This document shows positions 1 to 6,777 of a stretch of 7,581 bases of DNA, one piece after another. Within the stretch, counting starts at the first letter, position 1. Each line of letters opens with the position of its first letter. This DNA is from Suilimivivens sp964458255 (GTDB lineage Bacteria; Bacillota; Clostridia; Lachnospirales; Lachnospiraceae): contig CAYWHY010000068.1 in the NCBI GenBank assembly GCA_964458255.1, positions 1-7,581 of the forward strand, given 5' to 3'. The position numbers and the translations under genes were made by a program. The notes beneath the pieces are model-generated. The model was not told the origin of the DNA and searched no databases. It was given only the letters and a program-made list of their open reading frames with translations.

Positions 1-10
1 TTTATTCATC

Positions 11-634
11 TTATTTTGAACTCAATCTTCCATTTCTTTGTTTTACGCTGATATAAGAGGATAAATCCTTGCACAGGTTACATATTTTCAATCCATATAT
101 GGTCACGTCCTCTTCTTCATGTGAGTGTACTACCTCTCCCACCAAATCTAAAACATGACCCAAATCTTCAAAATGAATCGTCACTGTATCTCCAGGAGAC
201 AGATTATATTCCTTTTTCTGGTCTGTGACGGAAAAACCGCCCATACTTATATCCCGAACGATGGTATCCTTTATTCCTGCCTGTCCACCTATTTTCATTT
301 GTGCTCTTTTAGAAACGCCCACTCTGAAATATTCTCTTCTGTTATGACGTTTTCCTTCACTGTCTGTCTGTAAAATATAATGCTTCTGATAATAGCCTAT
401 CTTTACACTATTCCATTTAACAGGCGTACCATCCCCAAGCTGACCGTCAAGTTCAATTGTTACATTATCAAACTTCAAAATCTGTTTTGTATCATAGTCC
501 AATGTAATAAATGCCACATCTTCTTTTAAAATTTTGTTAATCCATGCATTAATCTGAAGACTTTTGCCTTTACTTTTCACAGTAAGTACAACTACACTAT
601 CTGCCTGTAATTCCGTTAAATTAATTCCACTCAA
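11..634 (-). CDS. Two-domain PilZ protein, probable c-di-GMP receptor (YcgR/YpfA-like)
   Basis: A 207-residue soluble protein with no signal peptide or membrane segment. Residues 1-90 are beta-rich and fit the N-terminal PilZNR/YcgR-N type of domain. Residues 97-190 form a PilZ domain with both ligand motifs intact: RxxxR at R100-R104 (NRREYFR) and DxSxxG at D128-S130-G133 (DISMGG). In this family these residues bind cyclic di-GMP, and two-domain members such as B. subtilis YpfA and E. coli YcgR act on the flagellar stator or motor; that role here is inference. The start is TTG at 634: an in-frame stop lies just upstream, GAGGG sits 7 nt before the TTG, and no ATG occurs in frame before the PilZ domain. 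A good promoter at 680-708 makes it its own transcription unit. No terminator is visible in the 10 nt left after its stop. Confidence 0.9.
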   Translation of the reverse strand: MSGINLTELQADSVVVLTVKSKGKSLQINAWINKILKEDVAFITLDYDTKQILKFDNVTIELDGQLGDGTPVKWNSVKIGYYQKHYILQTDSEGKRHNRREYFRVGVSKRAQMKIGGQAGIKDTIVRDISMGGFSVTDQKKEYNLSPGDTVTIHFEDLGHVLDLVGEVVHSHEEEDVTIYGLKICNLCKDLSSYISVKQRNGRLSSK

Positions 635-679
635 TGTAACACCCTCATCTCATATTATCATGCTACGCCCCTTTCCATT

Positions 680-708
680 ATTGTAGCGGATATTTTTCGT
701 TCTTTCAA
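680..708 (-). promoter_or_regulatory. Sigma-A-type promoter for the PilZ gene
   Basis: On the minus strand TTGAAA (703-708) is followed by a 17-nt spacer and TACAAT (680-685), each matching the consensus at 5 of 6 bases with ideal spacing. The expected transcription start is near 673, giving a leader of about 40 nt before the TTG start. A 5-bp inverted repeat, GCTAC/GTAGC (683-687 and 662-666), straddles the -10 element and the start point. It could be an operator or 5' hairpin, but its arms are short enough to be chance. Confidence 0.65.
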
Positions 709-737
709 GTCATATTAAAGCCTATGATAACAGATTT

Positions 738-1562
738 TTATTCTTTCACTTCACTTTCATTTTTTTTCGCCTCTGACCACGGCTTAGGTATAAGCCCGTT
801 TACCGGGCTTTCATGGCGACGATGTTTGACATAAAAATAACCCATAATTGAAAAAGTGGCAGCCCCGATAAAATTTACCAGCAAATCGTACATTGTATCA
901 TACAATCCGATATCCAGATATCCTCCTACACCCAGTTCCGTTCCGTTCACTATCACGCTTTCGATATCCGTTATTGTAATACTGTTATTTCCCTTTACCG
1001 GATCCAAAAGTGTAGAAGATATACTGTGAATAACCGTATCCTTCTGCATATCCAACTGCCAAAAACAATCCATGGCAAATTCAAAAAATTCCCACATTAC
1101 CCCCACTGTCATGGAAACAGAAAAAGCAACTATCGCCATAAACAGTGGTGATAATTGAAACTGCAGTTTCTTTTGATTGTTCAGTATATCAACAAGAGAA
1201 AAACCCAATGCTGCACATATAAATCCATTTATGGTATGCAATACCGTATCCCAATAGGGAAATTTTATGTAGAAAGCACTAATCTCTCCCAAAATTTCCG
1301 CAGCAAATATAAATATAAGAATAATAATCTCCAGTGTTGACGGAAATTCCACCTTAAATGCCGCCTGTATCATGCTTGGTACTATCATTAATATTAATGT
1401 AAGTACACAGAGAAATGCATTCTGATAATTTCTGTTAAATATCTGCATGACCATTACACAGATAACTAAAAAGCGCAATCCCGTATATACCAGAAAAGTA
1501 TTCCTGTTTTCCCTAAGCTCTATCATAACGGTTGCCCAAAATTTTTTAAATTTCTCCCTCAC
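738..1562 (-). CDS. Six-TM integral membrane protein, DUF2238/YjdF-like, function unknown
   Basis: A 274-residue membrane protein with about six hydrophobic segments, near residues 23-42, 48-66, 76-92, 106-127, 138-157 and 228-246. The N-terminus is short and basic, and the C-terminal tail (247-274) is charged and presumably cytoplasmic. Polar residues inside or beside the helices resemble the DUF2238/YjdF family: W104-D105-x3-H109 with G113, W157-E158 and E161, and D222-x3-D226-x3-N230 with G233. These could form a metal or ligand site, but no function is established for the family that I can state. Residues 170-220 form a longer extramembrane loop between helices 5 and 6. The start is GTG at 1562, fixed by GGAGG 7 nt upstream. 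It lies downstream of a strong terminator hairpin, so it needs its own promoter or read-through. No convincing terminator follows it. Confidence 0.8.
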   Translation of the reverse strand: MREKFKKFWATVMIELRENRNTFLVYTGLRFLVICVMVMQIFNRNYQNAFLCVLTLILMIVPSMIQAAFKVEFPSTLEIIILIFIFAAEILGEISAFYIKFPYWDTVLHTINGFICAALGFSLVDILNNQKKLQFQLSPLFMAIVAFSVSMTVGVMWEFFEFAMDCFWQLDMQKDTVIHSISSTLLDPVKGNNSITITDIESVIVNGTELGVGGYLDIGLYDTMYDLLVNFIGAATFSIMGYFYVKHRRHESPVNGLIPKPWSEAKKNESEVKE

Positions 1563-1581
1563 AGATATTCCTCCACTTTAG

Positions 1582-1609
1582 TAAAAAGAAAGTGCCTTGT
1601 CGGCACTTT
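1582..1609 (-). terminator. Intrinsic terminator between the helical-protein gene and the membrane-protein gene
   Basis: On the minus strand an 8-bp perfect stem (AAAGTGCC, 1602-1609, with GGCACTTT, 1589-1596) closes a 5-nt loop and is followed by CTTTTT (1583-1588), the classic layout of a Rho-independent terminator. It lies 80 nt past the stop codon of the gene ending at 1689, so it probably ends the transcript carrying that gene, and perhaps lacZ, pbuX and xpt. The same hairpin read on the plus strand is followed by GTTTTATTT, so it may work weakly both ways. It ends only 20 nt before the GTG start at 1562, so it also lies in the leader of that gene. Confidence 0.8.
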
Positions 1610-1629
1610 GTTTTATTTCCTTTAAAACT

Positions 1630-1658
1630 ATCTTCATCTGAATGGCACATAATGTCAA
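1630..1658 (-). promoter_or_regulatory. Candidate promoter for the membrane-protein gene, upstream of the terminator
   Basis: On the minus strand a perfect TTGACA (1653-1658) lies about 30 nt past the stop of the helical-protein gene. At 17-nt spacing the -10 would be GAAGAT (1630-1635, 3 of 6 matches). A better hexamer, GATAGT (1627-1632), would need a 20-nt spacer. The -35 is therefore strong and the -10 weak. A transcript from here would pass through the hairpin at 1589-1609 before reaching the GTG at 1562. Confidence 0.4.
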
Positions 1659-1688
1659 TTAATTTTCTCTTCTCTCATTATTAAATTT

Positions 1689-2123
1689 TTATAAATAATC
1701 TTTAAGCTCCTTACACAGTTGTTCTTCCACAGATATCAGTTTTCCGCAAATTGCTTTGGACTTGTCGTCAGCATTTTGATATTCGTTAAGATATCTGTTT
1801 AGTGTCTTAACCCCCATATTACATCCATCGGTAATAAGATCTGCTACTGTTGCATCACTATCGTCCATGCTCATTTTCATATTTGTTTTCATCCATGACA
1901 TACCTTTTGCAATGGGGTTCGGCTCCTTCTCTCCCGCGCCCTGTTCATCCAGCAAGAAACAAATCTCATTCTCCAGTTTTTCATGGTGTTTTTTGCTCTC
2001 CTGCAATAACTGCTTCATTTTTGAATCACATACATTTTCAAGAACTTCGTCAATGGATGATACCGCCATTTTAGTACCGGCATCACATTCTTTCAGTAAC
2101 TTCACCGTATCTGTCATTTCCAT
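1689..2123 (-). CDS. Small all-helical, ferritin-like (DUF2383-like) protein, function unknown
   Basis: A 144-residue, acidic, soluble protein predicted to be almost entirely alpha-helical. Four amphipathic helices can be drawn by eye: about 3-30, 33-61, 70-108 (broken near the MDDSD stretch at 86-90) and 117-142, with a loop near 62-69 (AGEKEPNP). This suggests a four-helix bundle like DUF2383/ferritin-like proteins. E48 and E51 follow H46-H47, but I do not see a full ExxH pair set of a di-iron ferritin, so metal binding is not supported. Six cysteines occur (C13, C32, C55, C101, C125, C137). The ATG at 2123 has GGAGG 8 nt upstream; a second in-frame ATG two codons on is less well placed. 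It begins 46 nt after the lacZ stop with no terminator between, so co-transcription with lacZ is plausible. The assignment to DUF2383 is tentative. Confidence 0.75.
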   Translation of the reverse strand: MEMTDTVKLLKECDAGTKMAVSSIDEVLENVCDSKMKQLLQESKKHHEKLENEICFLLDEQGAGEKEPNPIAKGMSWMKTNMKMSMDDSDATVADLITDGCNMGVKTLNRYLNEYQNADDKSKAICGKLISVEEQLCKELKDYL

Positions 2124-2169
2124 AAATATTCCCTCCGCTTCCCATTTATTCTTGTCGTTTTTTATTATC

Positions 2170-5100
2170 TCAAAAAGAAGAAATATTTATACCTTGTAAC
2201 CTTTCAAACTTAAACTTACATTGAAAATTAATTTTGCCACCGTCAAGACGATATTTTTCATGCAAAGCGGGACCGCAACTGTTCGATCCGATACCGCTTT
2301 GACAGGTATCAATGCAGAGCACCGTCTGTCCGCACTCCTGTAATTCAAAATTATGGGCAGCTCTTGTCAACTCTTCCTGCGTATAATGTGAAGCGTTAAA
2401 GGACAATGTTGCATCAGAAGACACCGTCATTACAAAGTGCTCATCAGAAAGCTTTACATACTCACAACCATAATGGCTTCCGTTTTCCTGAGGTTTAAGA
2501 TAATCTTCATGTAACTCTGTAACGGTTGAAACAAATTTATCCAAATAAGAGGCTTTGTTCTTATCAATATAGGATTCATAAGGTCCATAACCGTAATATT
2601 CCACTTGTTCAAATTGTTCAGGCATCATCAGTCTGAGTCCGAATCTTGGAAGAAACGGCATTGCAGGCGTTTTTTCCGCATCAAGTGATATCGTAACAGA
2701 GCCATCGGCTGCTACACGATAAACGGCATCAACACTCATAATTCTCTGCATACTTTTAGCACCGACAGACAACCCGGCACTGATTACTGCCTCTCCTCCC
2801 TCGACGTATGCCATCACCTCATAAACCTTTATCATAGTGCGATTATATCCTGCACGTTCCCATTCACCGCGAATATTTCTGTCATTATCAGTAGGTGCAC
2901 GCCAAACATTATATTCCATCGGCTTTGTAATATAAGCAATATTTTCGTTTATCAGGCTTTCAAACACTCCTAAATGTTTTCTGTACACATATCGGAAGTT
3001 ATTTCCCGTAACAATAACTTCATCTTCCAAATCTTCTATCTCAGGAATGCGGCTGCCTGCCTCTCCTGCATCTTCCTTCTTTACATTGTCAGCTGATTCC
3101 TTTTTCTCAGAAATCTCATCTGCATATGCCACAACTATCTGATCAAATCCTAAAACATGCTTTGCTTTAGTAAGTGACATAGCACTTTTTTGCACATATG
3201 TAAAGATGATACTTGTTCGGGGCGCATTCACCACTTCCTCGGGGAGCAAAACCGTAACCGTTTCATAAGGTGCACACGAAATTTCCGTAAACACACCTGC
3301 TGAAAGTGTATTGCCGTCCTGCTTAATCTCATAGGAGATATCACATACCTTGTTTAAATCCGTAAAATCCAACATATTTTGGAAGGTGTATTCACTCTTC
3401 TTTGTATCATACTCTTTCAGCCTGACAGGTCTTGCCACATTTTTAAGCTCATAAAGTCCCACATGCGGTGTTCTGTCCGGATAAACAAGTCCATCCATAC
3501 AAAAGTTTCCGTTATGAGGGAATTCACCAAAATCGCCACCGTAGAGATACTTTTCTTTTCCGTCTGATGTTTTACCCGCATAGATAGCATGGTCACACCA
3601 TTCCCAGACAAAATTGCCGGCAAAATTGTCGTATTTATACATAAGCTCATAATACTCTTCCAAATCACCGGGACCATTTCCCATGGCATGAGACATTTCT
3701 CCATGTATAAAGGGAAGTCCCTGCACATCCTTATGCGCCGGTATAAGATAACCATCATTGTGACGCATGTCTTCATAATTTCCGGTCAGATAATTTTCAA
3801 TCATATCCGGATTTGCATACATAAAGGAATAAAAATCTATATTGCTACGGTCATACTTACCCTTTTTACGGGGTGTTCCCTTATAATCAGGAAGTACTGC
3901 CTTTGTAACCTCTTCGGGAGAATATGGTTTGAAATTCGAAGCTTCAATATAATGAATCAGACGTGTATCATCATATTCTCTTACCCATTTCGCACAAGCT
4001 TCAAAATTGCCGCCATAACCGGATTCATTCGCAAGCGACCAGATAATAACACTGGGGCTGTTTTTGTCACGAATCACATTTTTATAAGTTCTGTCAAGAT
4101 ATGCATTTAAAAAGCGGGGATCATCCGCCAAAATACAATCCGTAGATGTTCCCTGATTAGGATTAAATAAAACTCCACCGCCATGTGTCTCTAAGTCCGT
4201 CTCCGAAATAAGATAAAAACCGTATTTATCACACATTTCCACAAATAACGGTGAATTGGGATAATGGCTGGTACGAATGGCATTAATATTGTTCTCCTTC
4301 ATAAGACGTAAGTCTGTAAGCATGTCTTCTTCCGTTACCGCAGCCCCACGGAACGGATTGGTATCATGTCTGTTTACACCTTTAAGCTTTATTTTTTTGC
4401 CATTTAAATACAACACATTCCCTTTGCGACAAACTTCTCTAAGTCCAATTTTTTTTGCAATAACCTCATCTTCTGATTTCATAATCAACGTATAAAGCCA
4501 AGGGGCTTCCGCATTCCAAAGAACTGCATCAGAAACCGCAAGGGAAGCTTTGTTATCTTTTGCAGAAATCACACCTTCTGCGACTGTTTTTCCATCAGGG
4601 TCAAGGAGTTCTAAGTCCACCGTTACCTCACCGGTAAACTCACCTTTCACCTCAACACGGGCATTTTTGTATTCATCTGTCAAAATTGTTTTTACCATAA
4701 AATCTCTCAGATGATTTTTCGGTCTTGTCAATATGTAAACACTTCTGAATATACCGCTTAAACGCTCTTTATCCTGATCTTCCAAATAGGTTCCGTCACA
4801 ATATTTAAGTACCAGAACCGCAATTCTGTTAGTGCCTTCATGCACAAAGTTACTTATGTCAAATTCGCCCGTTGCATGACTTACCTGACTGTAACCTACA
4901 TATTTTCCGTTAATCCACACAAAATAGCAGGAATCAACACCTTCAAAAACGATATATTTATTCATATCAAAAACGCCGGCGCCAAGTTCAAAGTCACGAA
5001 CATAAACCCCGCATGGATTTTCATAGGGAACATAAGGAGGATCAAATGGAATGGGATAGTCTATATTTACATACTGATTCTTGTCATAACCAAACATCTG

Positions 5101-5361
5101 CCAGTTAGAAGGAACCGGCATGACTGCAAATTCTTCCTTTTTCGGGCAAAAATCTGAAGAAACAACTAAAGACGGAACAGCCTCAGGATTAGGGTAGTAA
5201 CCAAAATTCCACTCACCGTCCAATTCAATCAGCCTTAAGGAATCGTTTCTGTGAAGGGTAAGTGCATCTTCTGTACAGGCATACGGAACGTAATATGCTC
5301 TCTCGGGCATAGTTCCTTCATGAAATATTTCCAGACTTTCGTAATGTTTAGGAATTTTCAT
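2170..5361 (-). CDS. lacZ: Beta-galactosidase, glycoside hydrolase family 2 (LacZ type)
   Basis: Hydrolyses terminal beta-galactosides such as lactose in the cytoplasm; there is no signal peptide. At 1063 residues it is slightly longer than E. coli LacZ (1024), and the frame is intact. Approximate domains: jelly-roll sugar-binding 40-213, Ig-like 215-310, TIM barrel 312-640, second Ig-like 645-745, beta-gal small-chain domain 785-1055. The acid/base is E446 in NESGYG and the nucleophile E555 in HGEMSHAMGN. Other signatures are YLEDQD (192-197), GVNRHD (328-333), RTSHYPN (363-369), RAPTDND (821-827) and YGYGPYESY (923-931). By motif alignment, E. coli N604 corresponds to D623 (FCMDG) and W999 to C1029 (NSCGP), both seen in other GH2 enzymes. 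A charged K/E-rich linker fills 748-780. The ATG at 5361 has a strong AAGGGAGG 7 nt upstream. It starts 27 nt after pbuX, suggesting read-through from the purine operon. No lactose permease or regulator is in the window. Confidence 0.97.
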   Translation of the reverse strand: MKIPKHYESLEIFHEGTMPERAYYVPYACTEDALTLHRNDSLRLIELDGEWNFGYYPNPEAVPSLVVSSDFCPKKEEFAVMPVPSNWQMFGYDKNQYVNIDYPIPFDPPYVPYENPCGVYVRDFELGAGVFDMNKYIVFEGVDSCYFVWINGKYVGYSQVSHATGEFDISNFVHEGTNRIAVLVLKYCDGTYLEDQDKERLSGIFRSVYILTRPKNHLRDFMVKTILTDEYKNARVEVKGEFTGEVTVDLELLDPDGKTVAEGVISAKDNKASLAVSDAVLWNAEAPWLYTLIMKSEDEVIAKKIGLREVCRKGNVLYLNGKKIKLKGVNRHDTNPFRGAAVTEEDMLTDLRLMKENNINAIRTSHYPNSPLFVEMCDKYGFYLISETDLETHGGGVLFNPNQGTSTDCILADDPRFLNAYLDRTYKNVIRDKNSPSVIIWSLANESGYGGNFEACAKWVREYDDTRLIHYIEASNFKPYSPEEVTKAVLPDYKGTPRKKGKYDRSNIDFYSFMYANPDMIENYLTGNYEDMRHNDGYLIPAHKDVQGLPFIHGEMSHAMGNGPGDLEEYYELMYKYDNFAGNFVWEWCDHAIYAGKTSDGKEKYLYGGDFGEFPHNGNFCMDGLVYPDRTPHVGLYELKNVARPVRLKEYDTKKSEYTFQNMLDFTDLNKVCDISYEIKQDGNTLSAGVFTEISCAPYETVTVLLPEEVVNAPRTSIIFTYVQKSAMSLTKAKHVLGFDQIVVAYADEISEKKESADNVKKEDAGEAGSRIPEIEDLEDEVIVTGNNFRYVYRKHLGVFESLINENIAYITKPMEYNVWRAPTDNDRNIRGEWERAGYNRTMIKVYEVMAYVEGGEAVISAGLSVGAKSMQRIMSVDAVYRVAADGSVTISLDAEKTPAMPFLPRFGLRLMMPEQFEQVEYYGYGPYESYIDKNKASYLDKFVSTVTELHEDYLKPQENGSHYGCEYVKLSDEHFVMTVSSDATLSFNASHYTQEELTRAAHNFELQECGQTVLCIDTCQSGIGSNSCGPALHEKYRLDGGKINFQCKFKFERLQGINISSF

Positions 5362-5388
5362 AACAAGTCCTCCCTTATGGTTTTCTTT

Positions 5389-6726
5389 TTATACTTGTTT
5401 TTCTTCACTCACCATATCCATATTCTGCGGCAGAATTAAATTTAAAACAATGGCGGTTACAAATACTACCGCTACACAGTTTTCTGCAAATACACTTTGA
5501 ACAAGCTGTGGGAAATACTGAAACAGCTCCGGAACCTGTGTAAAACCAATTCCGATACTTAAAGATAACGCTGCAATCGTAATGTTTCTCTGGGTATATC
5601 CGCAATCGGATATCATCTGAAGACCACTGATTACAATTGTTCCGAACATCATAATAGTACATCCACCCAGAACTGCATCCGGTAATGTTGCAAGAAGTGC
5701 ACCGAAAAAAGGAAATATACCTGCCAAAATCATAATAATGGCACCCATTAATAACGTAAAACGATTTACCACTTTTGTCATGGCAATTAAGCCTACATTC
5801 TGGCTGAAAGAGGTAATCGGCAAGCATCCGAATAAAGACGATAATGCACTGACAAAACCATCACAGGCCAGTGAACCTGAAATTTCTTTTTCGGAAACCT
5901 CTCTGTTTAAACCACCTTTACAAAGTGCAGAAGTATCTCCTATTGTCTCTGTCGCAGATACTAAAAAAATCATAAGCACTGATACAATAGCTCCCGGTTC
6001 AAAGACCGGTTTATACGGTAAAAACCTGGGAAGAGAAAGAACCGCTGTTCCCTGCAGCGCAGAAAAATCCACCATTCCCATTACAATTGCCACTATATAC
6101 CCTACTACTAAACCAAACAATACAGACAACTGTTTCCAATAGGACTTTGCCAAAATATTAAATCCAATACAACATACTAATGTGACTGTTCCCAAAATCA
6201 GATTTTGAAAAGAACCGAAATTCTCACTGCCGCTACCACCGCCAAACGAAGCAGCTCCGACAGACAAAAGCGAAAAACCAATCGCAGTAACAACACTTGC
6301 CGCCACAATCGGTGTAATCAGTTTTCTCCAATATTTTGCAAACAATCCTAGAATACCTTCCGCTATACCACCGACCAACACAGCTCCGACAACCGCACCA
6401 TAACCGTAAGTCGGTCCTACAAAACATAATATCGATACAAATGTAAAACTGATTCCCATTACAATCGGCAACCCGGAACCTATTTTCCACAAAGGATATA
6501 ATTGTACAATTGTGCCAATGCCCGCGATCAGCATTGCACTTTGAATCAACATCGCAACATCTGAATTATTCAGTCCACATGCTCCCGACACAATAATAAT
6601 CGGTGCAATATTTGCAACAAACATTGCCAAAATATGCTGCAAACCAAACGGAATTGCCTTTGCCACCGGCACTCTTCCGTCCAACTGATAAATATTTGAA
6701 ATATCTGATTTTGTATTTTTACTCAT
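5389..6726 (-). CDS. pbuX: Xanthine permease, NCS2 (nucleobase-cation symporter 2) family
   Basis: An inner-membrane symporter expected to import xanthine for Xpt, encoded next to it. The 445-residue protein is hydrophobic throughout, consistent with the 14-helix NCS2 fold. Family signs are GLQH with H31 in the first helix, the GTIVQ...GSGLPIVMG stretch (71-91), the helix-8 motif ATETIGD (258-264) with E260 at the substrate-site glutamate position, and the signature QNVGLIAMTK (309-318). The QN start of that signature is typical of xanthine/urate members, whereas uracil carriers have EN. Uric acid as substrate cannot be excluded. I chose ATG at 6726 because GGAG lies 5 nt upstream; the frame stays open to a GTG at 6747, which has no ribosome site. 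It starts 51 nt after the xpt stop, as in the xpt-pbuX operon of Bacillus, and no terminator separates it from lacZ. Confidence 0.93.
   Translation of the reverse strand: MSKNTKSDISNIYQLDGRVPVAKAIPFGLQHILAMFVANIAPIIIVSGACGLNNSDVAMLIQSAMLIAGIGTIVQLYPLWKIGSGLPIVMGISFTFVSILCFVGPTYGYGAVVGAVLVGGIAEGILGLFAKYWRKLITPIVAASVVTAIGFSLLSVGAASFGGGSGSENFGSFQNLILGTVTLVCCIGFNILAKSYWKQLSVLFGLVVGYIVAIVMGMVDFSALQGTAVLSLPRFLPYKPVFEPGAIVSVLMIFLVSATETIGDTSALCKGGLNREVSEKEISGSLACDGFVSALSSLFGCLPITSFSQNVGLIAMTKVVNRFTLLMGAIIMILAGIFPFFGALLATLPDAVLGGCTIMMFGTIVISGLQMISDCGYTQRNITIAALSLSIGIGFTQVPELFQYFPQLVQSVFAENCVAVVFVTAIVLNLILPQNMDMVSEEKQV
5422..5436. repeat. 15-bp perfect palindrome in the pbuX 3' end
   Basis: ATTCTG and CAGAAT form perfect 6-bp arms around a 3-nt centre (CGG on the plus strand). 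It lies in the last 16 codons of pbuX, about 61 nt before the lacZ start, and overlaps the -10 and expected start point of a candidate lacZ promoter. It could be a repressor operator or a small RNA hairpin. One or two 6-bp palindromes with a given spacing are expected by chance in a window this size, so position is the only argument for it. Confidence 0.3.
5435..5462 (-). promoter_or_regulatory. Candidate internal promoter for lacZ inside pbuX
   Basis: On the minus strand TTGTAA (5457-5462, 4 of 6) is followed by a 16-nt spacer and TTTAAT (5435-5440, 5 of 6). The predicted start near 5428 gives a leader of about 65 nt to the lacZ ATG. The elements lie within pbuX coding sequence, which is AT-rich here, so chance similarity is quite possible. 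Confidence 0.3.
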
Positions 6727-6740
6727 CTTATCTCCATTCC

Positions 6741-6765
6741 GAAGCACCTGACAAAAAAGTACTTC
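6741..6765 (-). repeat. Inverted repeat (RNA hairpin) in the xpt-pbuX spacer
   Basis: On the minus strand GAAGTAC (6759-6765) can pair with GTGCTTC (6741-6747): 7 bp including one G-U pair, with an 11-nt loop that contains a T-run. The T-run is in the loop and not after the stem, so this is not a standard terminator. It lies 14 nt upstream of the pbuX ATG, just before its Shine-Dalgarno, and might mark RNA processing or tune pbuX translation. Confidence 0.35.
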
Positions 6766-6777
6766 TTACTTTTTATC

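Noticed and set aside
709..737. Possible terminator after the membrane-protein gene (TCATA/TATGA)
   Set aside because: The stem is only 5 A-T-rich base pairs with no T-run, so it would not work as an intrinsic terminator.
2161..2191. Promoter-like TATAAA and TGAGATAAT near the lacZ stop, for the helical-protein gene
   Set aside because: Neither has a -35 better than 3 of 6 at acceptable spacing, and the region is AT-rich, so chance matches are expected.
3417..3776. A 119-codon minus-strand ORF within lacZ, and a 173-codon plus-strand ORF at 3589-4110
   Set aside because: Both lie wholly inside the lacZ frame, which carries intact GH2 motifs. Their translations show no domain and have the odd composition of out-of-frame reading.
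5405..5827. Overlapping ORFs within pbuX (minus 5405-5827 and 6233-6490, plus 5738-6142)
   Set aside because: They are other-frame readings of the NCS2 permease gene. They are rich in Cys, Tyr and Ser with no recognisable family and no ribosome site of note.
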